DNA from: an uncultured Myxococcales bacterium
GTDB taxonomy: Bacteria > Myxococcota_A > UBA9042
NCBI GenBank assembly: GCA_903883645.1
Contig: CAISBR010000004.1
Span: forward strand, 1 to 64,000
DNA length: 64,000 nucleotides
Direction of reading: 5' to 3'
How positions within the stretch are numbered: the stretch's first letter is position 1; each line of letters starts with the position of its first letter. Both the position numbers and the translations under genes were made by a program. A model generated the notes under the pieces. It worked only from the letters and a program-made list of their open reading frames with translations. It was not told where the DNA came from and searched no databases. This document shows positions 8,391-17,362 of this stretch, piece by piece.

Positions 8391-9020
8391 ATGGCGCAAG
8401 CGATTCTAGAGCGACTTCGCGCGAATCCCGCGGTCGCTAGGTGGCCGGATGCAGACTTGACGGTCTTGGCCGGCGCAGTCGTGCTCGAGCGCTATCAGCA
8501 GGGCGCTATGTTGTGCCGAGAAGGGCGGCCCGGCGCGTGCTGCTGGCTGGTTCTTGACGGGCATCTCGAGGTCGTGCGCGGCATTGCCGGCCATCGCATC
8601 GAAGTCGCCCGTGCGGGCGTGGGCGAGTGGGTCGGGCAGCTATCGCTCATCGACGGGTCGCCGCGCTCTGCGACCGTGATGGCGGCGACGGATACAGAAG
8701 TATTAGTAATGACTCGCGATATTTTTGAACAGTTGCTGGCATCGCAAGCCCCCGTGGCGTTGCGCTTCCAGCGGCACGTGGCGATGGCGGCGACCCAAAA
8801 CCTGCGAGCGGCGGCCGAGCACTTGGCGAAAGTGCTGGGTCTCGTGGCCGAACAGGGTGAGCTGCTGCCGTCTGACCTGTATACGGTGCGCACACGGCGA
8901 CCGAGGGCTCTGCCGGCCCACCACGGCATTCGCTGGCCTGTCGTGCTGCGGTCGCACACACCGCGGCCGGGGTTGGCGGCACAGCCCGCGGCAGATCCCG
9001 AAGAAACGAACCGAAGCTAG
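8391..9020 (+). CDS. Cyclic-nucleotide-binding domain protein 2
   Basis: A 209-residue partner of the preceding gene. Residues about 15-125 are a cNMP-binding beta-roll (GAVVLERYQQGAMLCREGRPGACCWLVLDGHLEVV) with the cassette GEWVGQLSLIDGSPRSATVMAATDTEVLVMTRDIFEQLL. Here an Arg precedes SAT, close to the canonical PRSAT motif, so this copy looks more able to bind a nucleotide than copy 1. The C-terminus is helical then low-complexity, with no DNA-binding domain. The two genes are tandem and probably co-transcribed. Ligand (cAMP, cGMP or none) is unknown. Confidence 0.8.
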   Translation: MAQAILERLRANPAVARWPDADLTVLAGAVVLERYQQGAMLCREGRPGACCWLVLDGHLEVVRGIAGHRIEVARAGVGEWVGQLSLIDGSPRSATVMAATDTEVLVMTRDIFEQLLASQAPVALRFQRHVAMAATQNLRAAAEHLAKVLGLVAEQGELLPSDLYTVRTRRPRALPAHHGIRWPVVLRSHTPRPGLAAQPAADPEETNRS

Positions 9021-9026
9021 CGCGTC

Positions 9027-9941
9027 TCAGCCCTTGCCGGGCACGACCTTGCCTTTGTAGATCGCGTGGCGAATCGCGTCGCAGTCGCAGTGCCACTCGG
9101 CGGGGGCCTGCTGGCAGACGAGCGCCGCAATCAAGCGATGCCCGCCACCATTGGGATGCACGTGATCAAAGTCGTGGTACTGCTTGGCCAAATACTGCTG
9201 CGGCACGGCGCGCGCGGCGTCGATCCAGCGGTCGCGCTCGGCGCTGCGCTTGGCCCACGGGCTTGAATCGAACGTTCGCTCTAGTGGCTCGCGCGGCCGC
9301 TGCACGGCACTCGCACCTGCTCGCAGCGGCGATCGCCACAGATCAATCGCAATATCAGGAAGTTCACCCTTCTGCCACGGCGCATCGGCACTGGCGCGCT
9401 GCGCGACGCGCTTGCCAAACGCCGTCGGCGGGGTCAGATGGCCCAGCACAAACTCGACCACATGCTCGGTGGCGCGGTGCAGATGCAGGGCCTTCCAGTT
9501 GTCGAAGCGCGGGTCATCGTCGCTACCCCACGGCGACAGCGAGAGCGCCAGCACCTTTAACCCCGCGTCATGGCTAGTGGTAAATAGGCGACTGAGCCAC
9601 CACGCCGTCGACTCCGGCGCCCACACCGAGTTCAGGCCGCCCTGAATGATCACCCACTGCAGGCCACTGCGGGTCGTCGGCTCCGCCAGGACTCCGTCGC
9701 GCAAGTTTTTCAAGATCTTAGCCGCACCGGCGCCCACCTCGCCCCGGTTCACCACTTCGAGGTCGCGGCAGCCATACTGCAGGTATTGGCCGAAGTTGCC
9801 TGCGTAATAGCGCGAGATCGAGCCGCCCAGCACCACAGCGCGGACCGGCCGGGTCGTGTGCCACGGATTCTTAGGCGCATCGTCGGCCAGTGCAGGCATG
9901 GCCAGCAAACCCGCTAAAGCACAAGCAAAAAGCCGGAGCAC
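9027..9941 (-). CDS. Secreted SGNH/GDSL-type hydrolase
   Basis: A 304-residue protein from GTG 9941 with a signal peptide (MLRLFACALAGLLAMPALA). The SGNH blocks are visible: block I VVLGGSISRYY (nucleophile Ser after GG), block III IIQGGLNSVW (Gly and Asn of the oxyanion hole), and block V DFDHVHPNGGGH (catalytic Asp and His). It probably hydrolyses an ester on a polysaccharide, lipid or peptidoglycan in the periplasm or outside; the substrate is unknown. It starts three bases after the galE stop, so it is co-transcribed with galE, which suggests a role in exopolysaccharide deacetylation or similar. Confidence 0.75.
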   Translation of the reverse strand: MLRLFACALAGLLAMPALADDAPKNPWHTTRPVRAVVLGGSISRYYAGNFGQYLQYGCRDLEVVNRGEVGAGAAKILKNLRDGVLAEPTTRSGLQWVIIQGGLNSVWAPESTAWWLSRLFTTSHDAGLKVLALSLSPWGSDDDPRFDNWKALHLHRATEHVVEFVLGHLTPPTAFGKRVAQRASADAPWQKGELPDIAIDLWRSPLRAGASAVQRPREPLERTFDSSPWAKRSAERDRWIDAARAVPQQYLAKQYHDFDHVHPNGGGHRLIAALVCQQAPAEWHCDCDAIRHAIYKGKVVPGKG

Positions 9942-9944
9942 CGG

Positions 9945-10952
9945 CTAGGCTCGCCGCAAGGTAGCCACACAATCGGCCACCATCTGCACCAGGTCGCGGC
10001 ACGGCTCAATGCCCAGCAGCACTCGCATCTTGGACGACTCGGCGACGAGGGCCGCAATATCGCCATCGCGACGGCTAGTTAGCACGTGTGGCACCGGCAC
10101 GCCCATCACCTTTTCTACGGCGTGGATCACTTCGAGCACACTCGACGGCCGGCCCGAGCCCACGTGCAGCACTTCGTGCCCCGCCTGACCCGCCAAGCAG
10201 GTGGCGCGGCTGTACTTGGCACCGCGAATCAGCGCCGCGATCACATCGCGCATATGCACGTAATCACGCAGACAAGTGCCATCGGGCGTGGGCCAATCGG
10301 TGCCAAAGACCTTGAGCGGCGGCAGATCGCCCCAGGCCGCGCGCACCGCCAGCGGAATCAAGTGCGACTCGGGCTCATGGCGCTCGGCGCAGCCACAATC
10401 GGCGCCCGACACATTGAAAAACCGCAGCGCAATGGTCGAGATCCGACCCGTCGCCGCCGCGGCCGCCAAGGTCTGTTCGGCCTGCCACTTGCTCAGACCG
10501 TATGGACTCTCAGGGTCGATCGCCGCCGACTCGTCGAGTTGCTCCGCCCCACCCTGCTCGGGCCCCAGCACCGCCGCCGAGGAGGCCAGCACCAGCGCCG
10601 GCACGCCCACCTCGAGACAGGCCTCGGTAACCACGCGCGTCCCCTCGGCATTAACTGACAAGTAACGGTCTGGCTGCGCCACCGACTCGCCGACCAGGAT
10701 CAGCGCCGCCAAGTGGAACACCGCCTCGGGAACACTGCCACAGGCCTGCAAAGCCTCGCGCACCGCCTCGGGGTCGCGCACATCGCCGGCCACCACATGC
10801 ACGCTCGGCGGCACGGTGTCGCGATGGCCGCGTTCAAAGCTGTCGAGCGCCACCACCCGCGTGCCTTGGGCCAGCAGATGCTGCACCAGCGTGGTGCCAA
10901 CAAAGCCGCCAGCGCCGGTCACAAGAGCGGTACGCAGAGGACGATCGAACAT
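9945..10952 (-). CDS. galE: UDP-glucose 4-epimerase
   Basis: A 335-residue NAD-dependent sugar-nucleotide epimerase interconverting UDP-glucose and UDP-galactose (or related N-acetyl forms). It shows the Rossmann motif VTGAGGFVGTTLV at the N-terminus, the catalytic YGLSKWQAE (YxxxK), ALRFFNVSGAD, HEPESHLIPLA and the GalE-type DYVHMRDV. The usual SSS[AT]VYG is ASSAAVLG, so the Tyr is replaced in that loop. The start has a good ribosome site (GGGAGAAAGG). It lies in a minus-strand run after the SlyD-like gene and before the SGNH hydrolase. Confidence 0.92.
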   Translation of the reverse strand: MFDRPLRTALVTGAGGFVGTTLVQHLLAQGTRVVALDSFERGHRDTVPPSVHVVAGDVRDPEAVREALQACGSVPEAVFHLAALILVGESVAQPDRYLSVNAEGTRVVTEACLEVGVPALVLASSAAVLGPEQGGAEQLDESAAIDPESPYGLSKWQAEQTLAAAAATGRISTIALRFFNVSGADCGCAERHEPESHLIPLAVRAAWGDLPPLKVFGTDWPTPDGTCLRDYVHMRDVIAALIRGAKYSRATCLAGQAGHEVLHVGSGRPSSVLEVIHAVEKVMGVPVPHVLTSRRDGDIAALVAESSKMRVLLGIEPCRDLVQMVADCVATLRRA

Positions 10953-11006
10953 CGCCTTTCTCCCGATTTGCAGTGTTCAGAAGGGCTTAGTGGCGTTTCG
11001 AACGGG

Positions 11007-11492
11007 CTAGTGGTGATGACCACCCGGGCCGTGCACATGGCCGTGGGTCAGTTCTTCCTCGCTCGCCGCGCGCACATCCATGACTTCGATGGTAAAGTGC
11101 AGCGTCTCGTCCGCCAGCGGGTGGTTGCCGTCGAGCACCACATCGCTGTCGTGGGTACCCGCGATCCACACCGGAAACGCATTGCCCTGCTGATCTTCGA
11201 GCTCGAGTGGCAGGCCGATCTCGACCACAAAGTCTTTGGGCAGCGCGGTGCGCGGCAAAGCGATGACCTTCGACTCGTCGCGCACGCCGTAACCCTGCTC
11301 GGGCGAAACCGAAATGACGCGCTTGTCGCCCTTGACCAAGTCAAGCAGTTCGCTCTCGAGGCCCGGCACGATGTTTTCGTGGCCGACCAAGAAGAAGAAC
11401 TGACCGTCACTCGACTCGTCGATGACCTCGTCTTCTTCGCCCACGCGCAGTTGATAGTTCATAGCGACAACGGTATTGGGAGCAATTTTCAT
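11007..11492 (-). CDS. FKBP-type peptidyl-prolyl isomerase, SlyD-like
   Basis: A 161-residue protein from ATG 11492 (MKIAPNTVVAMNYQL); the ORF track uses an upstream TTG. The FKBP halves are NYQLRVGEEDEVIDES...FLVGHENIVPGLESELLDL and a C-terminal DETLHFTIEVMDVRAAS. Between them is the insert-in-flap domain typical of SlyD (about residues 70-125). The C-terminus is His-rich (HGHVHGPGGHHH), like the metal-binding tail of SlyD. It acts as a cytoplasmic folding catalyst/chaperone with possible Ni or Zn binding. It lies 54 bases upstream of galE. Confidence 0.88.
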   Translation of the reverse strand: MKIAPNTVVAMNYQLRVGEEDEVIDESSDGQFFFLVGHENIVPGLESELLDLVKGDKRVISVSPEQGYGVRDESKVIALPRTALPKDFVVEIGLPLELEDQQGNAFPVWIAGTHDSDVVLDGNHPLADETLHFTIEVMDVRAASEEELTHGHVHGPGGHHH

Positions 11493-11617
11493 ATTTGATT
11501 CCAACGGGCTTGGCCCGAGATCGAGTCCATTCGCCGGCGAACTCTGGCCAGCAGAGGCGCAAGTCTGCCACGGTTCGCGGCAGCTTGCACGGTGCGTGCG
11601 CGCAACCTAGCGACGAT

Positions 11618-14107
11618 TCACGGGGCGGCGCCAAAGTCAGCGGCACTGCGCGGAGCGAGCTTTTCTTCCGAATAGCTAAAGTACATCACGCCGCGAATAA
11701 AGCTGAATATACTCATAGCTTTGGGGCGCGGAACGTCCTTGTCCCAGGCCACCAGCAAATCGTCGATCCGCAGACCGCCCAGCGCCAGCAACTCGCCAAA
11801 ATCCTTGCCCGAGTCCGCGTCCGCGTTGTCACTTTCGATTTGCGCATTCTGCACTTGTACCAACAGCGATCGGTACGGCAGCGATGTAGGCGCCGCCGCC
11901 AGCGTGGTGGCATCGACCGCGAGCGGCACCGGCTCGCCGAGCACCGCCCCAATCTCAAGCTGCGCACCCGCGATCGAGCGCAAACCAAACACATCCGCGA
12001 CCTTGCCAGTCACCGTCAGCTCTTGCCCCAGCTTTAGGCCCAGATTCGGCTTGGCGAGTTGGATATACACCCCGCCCCACGGCACCGCGGGCACCGGCTG
12101 CGCCCACGCGATGTCGCCCTTCTTCGTCACCGCCGCCAGCTGCAGGCCTTTGATGCGGATCTGCTCGCCCGCGGGCCACTTATCCGGGTTTTGATTGAAC
12201 TCGACCGCCGAAATCTCGTTCACAGGGCACGCAGCGTCGCCGGGATTGGCCGCCTTGGGGCACGGATCGCACGCATCCCCTTTGCCGTCGCCATCGCCGT
12301 CAACTTGAGTGTCATTGGCTACTTGCGGGCAGTTGTCCTGGTCGTTGGCCCGGCCATCGCCGTCGAGGTCGGTCGGCCCCGGCTTGGGGCACTGCGTAGC
12401 ATTTTGCACCAGCGGGCACGGGTCGCAGGCATCGCCCACCTTGTCGCCGTCCAGGTCGCCCTGGTCCGGATTCCACACGTTGGGGCAGTTATCGGCCGTG
12501 CCTTTTTGGCGATCACCGTCCGGATCCGCGGCACTGGGCGGGTCGGCCAGGGTCGGCGCCATGTCGCACTTGATAAGGGCATCGCCCGCCGTACCGCACA
12601 AAAAGAGCGGCCAGAGCTCATATGCGTAGAGAAATTCAGTAGAAGGCAGGTCTTTGGCTTTAGCCGTCGCCAGCGTCGAGATGAGCGTGTTCTGCACATC
12701 CGCCAGTTTTTCGCCGCCCTTCGCCCCCGTTGTCGGATCTTGGCTACACAGCCGCTTTGGAATCCCGCACACATCCAGCGTTTCACAATCACTTTTGCCC
12801 AGTTGCAGCATCAACTCGTCGTCGCCATACAGCGCCTTGCCGCCCACCATGGTCAGCCGCACCTGCTCGGGCCGCGCGGCGATCACACTCTCGAGCGGCT
12901 TCTTGCGATCGCCGGTAAACACCGCAATATCGGCCATATAACCGGTTGCCAACTTGCCCACCCAGTTATCGGCGCCCACCGCCTTCGCGGCCTGCGTCGT
13001 GACCATCCCCACCAGAATCTCAGGGGTAAGCATGCCGCCAAAACGCTTATCGCTCACAGTCTTGGCGCACTTCAGCTCGTCGAGCGGATGAATCGACCCC
13101 GAGGCCGTCCAATCCGGCCCCAGTGCCACGGTCAGGCCCAGGTTTAGCGCGGCCGGCACCCGCGTCGTGTCGCCATACAGGTCCAAATTCGATTGCGGCG
13201 ACCAGATGATCGCCATGTTCTGCTGCCGCGCCTCGGCCAGCTCCACCCCCGTCAGCCCCGTAGCGTGGATCATCGACACATGCGGCCGCGCCAGCCCCAA
13301 GTCTACGAGATCGTACCACTCTTGCTTGGCTGCCGCGTTCACCCCCTCGCCCAAGTGGATAATCACGTTTTGGTAAGTCGCCGCGTCGAGCCCCTGTTTC
13401 CAGTTGTCGATGTCGGACTGCGCCGCGCCCGCGATCGCCGGAACTACATGTGTTTCAATAAGATAGCCGGTAAGACCGCTCGCCCCCTTCTTGTCGTCGA
13501 GATCGCGCACCCAGCCCGTCGCACAGGTCCCAACCGCGCTCGACACCCCTTGAATCGAAGTAACACCAGAAAGCAGCTCGCGAAATTCGGTCCACTTCAA
13601 GTTCTCGCACTTGGCTGCCGTGCCCACGCTCGCGTTCGGCTTCTTAAATGCCTTGTAACTATTATCTTTCTGCCACGCATAGCGGTCTTGGTACAGCTGC
13701 GCGTGCTTCCAACGCGGCAAGTGGTCGTAGGTGCCGTGGTCGTGGGCGTTGATAAGCCCCGGCGTGATCACCCCGCCGGTACAGATCACGGTGGCGGTGG
13801 CGGCCTGGGGCGACTCACTACAATCGCTAGAAACACAAAGAATCTGACCGGTATTGGCGTTGACGTAGACCTCGCCGTCGTCGAGGCGCAGCTCGCCGGT
13901 CCACACCGTGCCCCGCAAGCGAATAAGGTTGGGGTCGCCCGCCATGGGCTGACAGGGGGCAAAGCTAATTGTATCGGCTACTTTAGTGCTATCGGCGCTG
14001 GCGTCGTGGGCCGCAGACGCCGAGGTGGCGGTCGCATTGCTGCCCGAGCCACAACCGACAAGGGTCGCGAGTAGTAGAACAGCAAGACTAGCAACGCTTT
14101 TATTCAT
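11618..14107 (-). CDS. Amidohydrolase lipoprotein with thrombospondin type 3 repeats
   Basis: An 829-residue protein from ATG 14107 (MNKSVASLAVLLLATLVGC, lipid Cys19); the ORF track start at 14290 precedes the signal. Residues about 60-470 are an amidohydrolase/imidazolonepropionase-type TIM barrel. They show the metal motif NAHDHG (His122, His124), a later SMIHATGL and the late acidic segment LGPDWTASGSIHPLDELK. Residues about 540-630 hold calcium-binding thrombospondin type 3-like repeats (DLDGDKVGDACDPCP, DGDGDGKGDACDPCP). The C-terminal 190 residues look like an OB-fold/beta-sandwich. This is a surface-attached hydrolase of a C-N bond in an unknown substrate. Divergent from the Kazal lipoprotein. 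Confidence 0.8.
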   Translation of the reverse strand: MNKSVASLAVLLLATLVGCGSGSNATATSASAAHDASADSTKVADTISFAPCQPMAGDPNLIRLRGTVWTGELRLDDGEVYVNANTGQILCVSSDCSESPQAATATVICTGGVITPGLINAHDHGTYDHLPRWKHAQLYQDRYAWQKDNSYKAFKKPNASVGTAAKCENLKWTEFRELLSGVTSIQGVSSAVGTCATGWVRDLDDKKGASGLTGYLIETHVVPAIAGAAQSDIDNWKQGLDAATYQNVIIHLGEGVNAAAKQEWYDLVDLGLARPHVSMIHATGLTGVELAEARQQNMAIIWSPQSNLDLYGDTTRVPAALNLGLTVALGPDWTASGSIHPLDELKCAKTVSDKRFGGMLTPEILVGMVTTQAAKAVGADNWVGKLATGYMADIAVFTGDRKKPLESVIAARPEQVRLTMVGGKALYGDDELMLQLGKSDCETLDVCGIPKRLCSQDPTTGAKGGEKLADVQNTLISTLATAKAKDLPSTEFLYAYELWPLFLCGTAGDALIKCDMAPTLADPPSAADPDGDRQKGTADNCPNVWNPDQGDLDGDKVGDACDPCPLVQNATQCPKPGPTDLDGDGRANDQDNCPQVANDTQVDGDGDGKGDACDPCPKAANPGDAACPVNEISAVEFNQNPDKWPAGEQIRIKGLQLAAVTKKGDIAWAQPVPAVPWGGVYIQLAKPNLGLKLGQELTVTGKVADVFGLRSIAGAQLEIGAVLGEPVPLAVDATTLAAAPTSLPYRSLLVQVQNAQIESDNADADSGKDFGELLALGGLRIDDLLVAWDKDVPRPKAMSIFSFIRGVMYFSYSEEKLAPRSAADFGAAP

Positions 14108-14234
14108 ACAGGCAGGTCCAGAGGCCGGCACCGGTGCCAGGGCCGCGACCCCTACAGACCGCGCACTTGCAGCATACGGTCGCCATCGCATGGCGTCGAG
14201 CCAGCGCAACACATCGGCACATGCGGCAAGGTGC

Positions 14235-14263
14235 TTGGAAAGCGGCGACGTGTCAGGCATACT
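14235..14263 (+). promoter_or_regulatory. Candidate sigma-70-type promoter for the Kazal lipoprotein gene
   Basis: TTGGAA at 14235-14240 is separated by 17 bases from CATACT at 14258-14263. Spacing is ideal, with three or four of six matches per box. It lies in the divergent intergenic region about 70 bases before the ATG at 14332. Confidence 0.35.
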
Positions 14264-14331
14264 GGCGCTAGCGTGTCGCTGCCCCCCCAAGCGGCCTGGA
14301 CTCGCAACCCCCGAATTCGGAGGCTGATCTC

Positions 14332-15861
14332 ATGCGCCTGCTTGCTGTTCGTTCCAATCCATTGCTCTGTCTCGTTGTCGCTTCGGCGCTCGCGCTGTCG
14401 TCGCTGGCGGCTGGCTGCAGCTCGAGTTCCACGGCGGCCGCGACCCCCGACGAGGGGACCACCGACGAGGGCGACGCCGAGCCGGGTGTCGACGGCAGCA
14501 CCGACAAAGGCGACACGCTCGTGGGCGACGCCAAGCCCGCCGATGTCGCGGTCAGCCCCGACGGCACACCCCTCGACACGACCGACGAAGACAGCCAAGT
14601 CGACGGCACGGACGACGACAGCGGCGTAGATGCGGCCGGTGATGCGTCGTCGACAGGCGACACCACCGACGCGGGCGCAGATACGGTCGGCGACACGGGA
14701 GGGCCTAAGATTATTCTGCCCGACTGTGCCATCGGCAGCTGCGCCAAGTGCTCGTACTGCCCGACCGCGCCCCTGTGCGTCGGCGGTGTCACGTACAACA
14801 ATGACTGCGACGCGATCTGCAAGCTTGACCTGAAAGAGGGCTTGGGGCCGATCCTCGACCAGGTCAAGAAGGGCGCCTGCCCCGAGTGCGCGGCGTGCGG
14901 CACTGAGACCATCAAGTGCAACACCCAGAGCCAGCACTGCGCCATTGGCGAAAACGGTGTGTTTGTCGACAAGACCACCTCGACCTGCCTCAAAGACGCC
15001 GACTGCGCTGCCGCCTATACCCAGTGCGCGACGCTCGAAGACGGCAGCAAGGTCGAGATCGACTCGCCCTGCCAGGCCAGCTGCCTCAAGCTCAAGACCG
15101 GCATCACCAACCCCACGCCCGGCGCCTGCAAGACCAAGTGCTCAGCGCCGCCAGCCAGCTGCCCCACGACCAAGCCGTCGTCGGCCGTGCCGTCTGTGCC
15201 CGTCTGCGCCAAAGAAGACGGCAAGTCGTACGACACCGCCTGCGCGCTGAAGAACTGCTCACTCGACGGTTGCTACGCCACGGGCGAAACCGCGGCAACC
15301 CTGGCCTGCGGCACCGGTCTGACCAAAGAATGCGACGGCGAGTGCTTTGCCGATGCCTCGAAAGTCAGCGCCACGGCAGCCAATTGCCCCAAAGACTGCA
15401 ACTCGGTCTGCGGCGTGCTGCCCACCGGCCGCGGCAAATCGTTCCGCAACGAGTGCCTGGCCACCAACGCCGGCGCCAAGGTTAAAGACTGCACCGGCAT
15501 CACCGCTACCCCTGACGACAAGTGCGCCGCCGACACGCTGTACAGCAACCGCGGCTGCTGCGCCGACGTCAACTACACGCTCGGCGGCATCAAGCAGGTT
15601 TGCGCCAAGAAGGTCGACCCCGCGGGCGGCCCTGAGCTATGGGTAACCTTTCGCAATACCAACGAGTTTAAGTGCCTGACTACCGGCCAGACGGGTTGGG
15701 AGCAGCAGTACTACGGCCCCTGCCTGTGCAAATGCTCCGACGTAGAAAAGCTGGTCTGCGGCGACAACGGCCAGACCTACCTGAACCAGTGCGTCGCCGA
15801 GTGCTACAACAAGTTGCTCATGCCCGGCTTTACCACCAAGCCCGGCTCTTGCACGCCGTAA
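14332..15861 (+). CDS. Cys-rich lipoprotein with several Kazal-type inhibitor-like domains
   Basis: A 509-residue protein. The signal ends in ALSSLAAGC (lipid Cys29), followed by an acidic Asp/Thr/Gly linker (about 30-125). The rest is cysteine-rich and contains at least four segments resembling the Kazal serine-protease-inhibitor core C-x-(D/N)G-x-(T/S)Y-x-N-x-C: CVGGVTYNNDCDAIC (about residue 150), VCAKEDGKSYDTACALKNC (about 291), CGVLPTGRGKSFRNEC (about 360) and VCGDNGQTYLNQCVAEC (about 476). Kazal domains in secreted proteins inhibit serine proteases, so this could protect the cell surface from self or foreign proteases. Inhibitory loop specificity cannot be read reliably. The ribosome site CGGAGG lies upstream of the ATG. 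Confidence 0.75.
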   Translation: MRLLAVRSNPLLCLVVASALALSSLAAGCSSSSTAAATPDEGTTDEGDAEPGVDGSTDKGDTLVGDAKPADVAVSPDGTPLDTTDEDSQVDGTDDDSGVDAAGDASSTGDTTDAGADTVGDTGGPKIILPDCAIGSCAKCSYCPTAPLCVGGVTYNNDCDAICKLDLKEGLGPILDQVKKGACPECAACGTETIKCNTQSQHCAIGENGVFVDKTTSTCLKDADCAAAYTQCATLEDGSKVEIDSPCQASCLKLKTGITNPTPGACKTKCSAPPASCPTTKPSSAVPSVPVCAKEDGKSYDTACALKNCSLDGCYATGETAATLACGTGLTKECDGECFADASKVSATAANCPKDCNSVCGVLPTGRGKSFRNECLATNAGAKVKDCTGITATPDDKCAADTLYSNRGCCADVNYTLGGIKQVCAKKVDPAGGPELWVTFRNTNEFKCLTTGQTGWEQQYYGPCLCKCSDVEKLVCGDNGQTYLNQCVAECYNKLLMPGFTTKPGSCTP

Positions 15862-15881
15862 GAAATAGCCACTAGCTTCAG

Positions 15882-16532
15882 CTACTTCACGGGCTTGTTC
15901 AGAGCGATCTGGGCAAGCTTCGTGCTTTTTGCCGTGGCCAGTGTGCGCCAGGGCAGGCGCCTCAGCCGGGCCAGCAACGCGCCGCGCTCAAGATAATCCG
16001 CCGCCAGTTCGGGGTGTTGCCGCAGGTGATCCCGCAGTTGGGCATAGTGCTGCACGGCCCGGTCCAGGCACTTGGGCAGCGCCGCCATAGCCTCGTCGGC
16101 GATGCGACCCGCCAGGCCCGGGGCATTTCCTGCCGTACCTACGCACAGTTGCACGTCGCCACGCTGCCGCACCGCCAGCCACCACGCCGAGCACGACTCG
16201 GGGCGATCGGCCGCGGTGCACAGCGTCTGATGTTGCTCGCACGCGGCAAAAACTGCTGCATCCACCTGGGGTTGGTCGGTGCAGGCCACCACCAAGAAGT
16301 GGCCGACCACATCGCTTGGAGCAAATTCGCGCAGGTGCAAGGTGATCGCGCCCGCATTCGCCAAGTCTTGGATCGCCGGCAAGGCCTGTGGTGCTACCAC
16401 ATCGACGCGCGCGCCGGCAGCCAACAGCGTTTCTAGCTTGCGAACCGCGACGTTGCCAGCACCAACCAGCAAGACAGCACGCTCCTCGAGGCGCACGGCT
16501 AGGGGCAAGGGCAGCCGGCTCACGGTAGCCAC
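15882..16532 (-). CDS. Siroheme synthase N-terminal-type: precorrin-2 dehydrogenase / ferrochelatase
   Basis: A 216-residue protein from GTG 16532. It corresponds to the Met8/CysG N-terminal enzyme that oxidises precorrin-2 to sirohydrochlorin using NAD and may insert iron. The Rossmann segment is VLLVGAGNVAVRKLETLLAAGARVDVVAP. The catalytic-region equivalent is TAADRPESCSAWWLAV, with the conserved Asp present although the usual N-V-V-D context is changed. VGTAGNAPGLAGRIADEA matches the STGGKSP-type loop. The start overlaps the methyltransferase stop by 13 bases, giving a two-gene siroheme operon. Confidence 0.87.
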   Translation of the reverse strand: MATVSRLPLPLAVRLEERAVLLVGAGNVAVRKLETLLAAGARVDVVAPQALPAIQDLANAGAITLHLREFAPSDVVGHFLVVACTDQPQVDAAVFAACEQHQTLCTAADRPESCSAWWLAVRQRGDVQLCVGTAGNAPGLAGRIADEAMAALPKCLDRAVQHYAQLRDHLRQHPELAADYLERGALLARLRRLPWRTLATAKSTKLAQIALNKPVK

Positions 16533-17272
16533 CGCTGCGCCACCACGGCGCCCAAAATCGCCACCGACGGACTGCGCGGGTCCGGCGCATCACGGTCGGC
16601 ATACGCCTGCGAAAGATTTGTAATCCTGCACGTTTGCTCGTCGCGGCCCGCCCAGGTCACCCACGCGAGCGGCAGGTCGGGCGGGTAGCCGGTTTGCAGC
16701 AACTGCCCCAGCCAAAGGCCGCGACTGGCCACGCCCATCAGGACCACCAGCGTCAGTTGCGGCGCAAACAGAGGCCAGATCGGCAGCGCTTCGTTCTGGC
16801 GGTGCGCCGAGATCACGGCAAATCCATCAGCAACACCTCGCAAGGTCAGAGGAATCCCCGCCAATGTGGGCGCCGCCAAGGCCGACGACACCCCCGGAAC
16901 CACATCGAACGGCACCTCGGCAGCGAGCAGCGCCCCCACCTCTTCGCCGGCGCGCCCCAGCACCATCGGGTCGCCGCCCTTGAGCCGCACCACTGCCTTA
17001 CCAGCCTTGGCTAGGCGCACAAGAAGATTATTAATCTCAGACTGTTTCATGCCGTGTGCACCGGCGCGCTTGCCGGCATCGATCACCTCGGCCGCCAGCC
17101 CGCCCAGCAGTGCCGGATCGACGAGCGCGTCGACGACCACCACATCGGCCGAGTGCAGCAGCGCAAGCCCACGCAATGTCATCAGATCTGCGGCACCCGG
17201 CCCAGCCCCCACCAGGTACACCCAACCCGGGCGGGCAACAACAAGCGGCAAGTGACGAAGGGGATGTGGCAT
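16520..17272 (-). CDS. cobA: Uroporphyrinogen-III C-methyltransferase
   Basis: A 250-residue SAM-dependent enzyme that methylates uroporphyrinogen III at C2 and C7 to precorrin-2. ATG 17272 (MPHPLRHLPLVV) is preferred over the ORF-track start. Signatures: VYLVGAGPGAADLMTLRG (SAM site), VVVVDALVDPALL, VRLKGGDPMVLGRAGEE, VPGVSSALAAPTLAGIPLTLRG, and a late VVLMGVASRG corresponding to LMG in the family. The C-terminus is slightly divergent. It lies upstream of and overlaps the Met8-like gene; together they make siroheme from uroporphyrinogen III. The 5' end is divergent from the MlaE permease gene. Confidence 0.92.
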   Translation of the reverse strand: MPHPLRHLPLVVARPGWVYLVGAGPGAADLMTLRGLALLHSADVVVVDALVDPALLGGLAAEVIDAGKRAGAHGMKQSEINNLLVRLAKAGKAVVRLKGGDPMVLGRAGEEVGALLAAEVPFDVVPGVSSALAAPTLAGIPLTLRGVADGFAVISAHRQNEALPIWPLFAPQLTLVVLMGVASRGLWLGQLLQTGYPPDLPLAWVTWAGRDEQTCRITNLSQAYADRDAPDPRSPSVAILGAVVAQRWLP

Positions 17273-17362
17273 GATCGTCCAAGTGTAGCGAGGCTGCGAA
17301 GCGGCGAAAACTCGCGACACGCCAAGCCCGCGCTATGCTGGCAGTTGGCGCCCAATGGCGCC

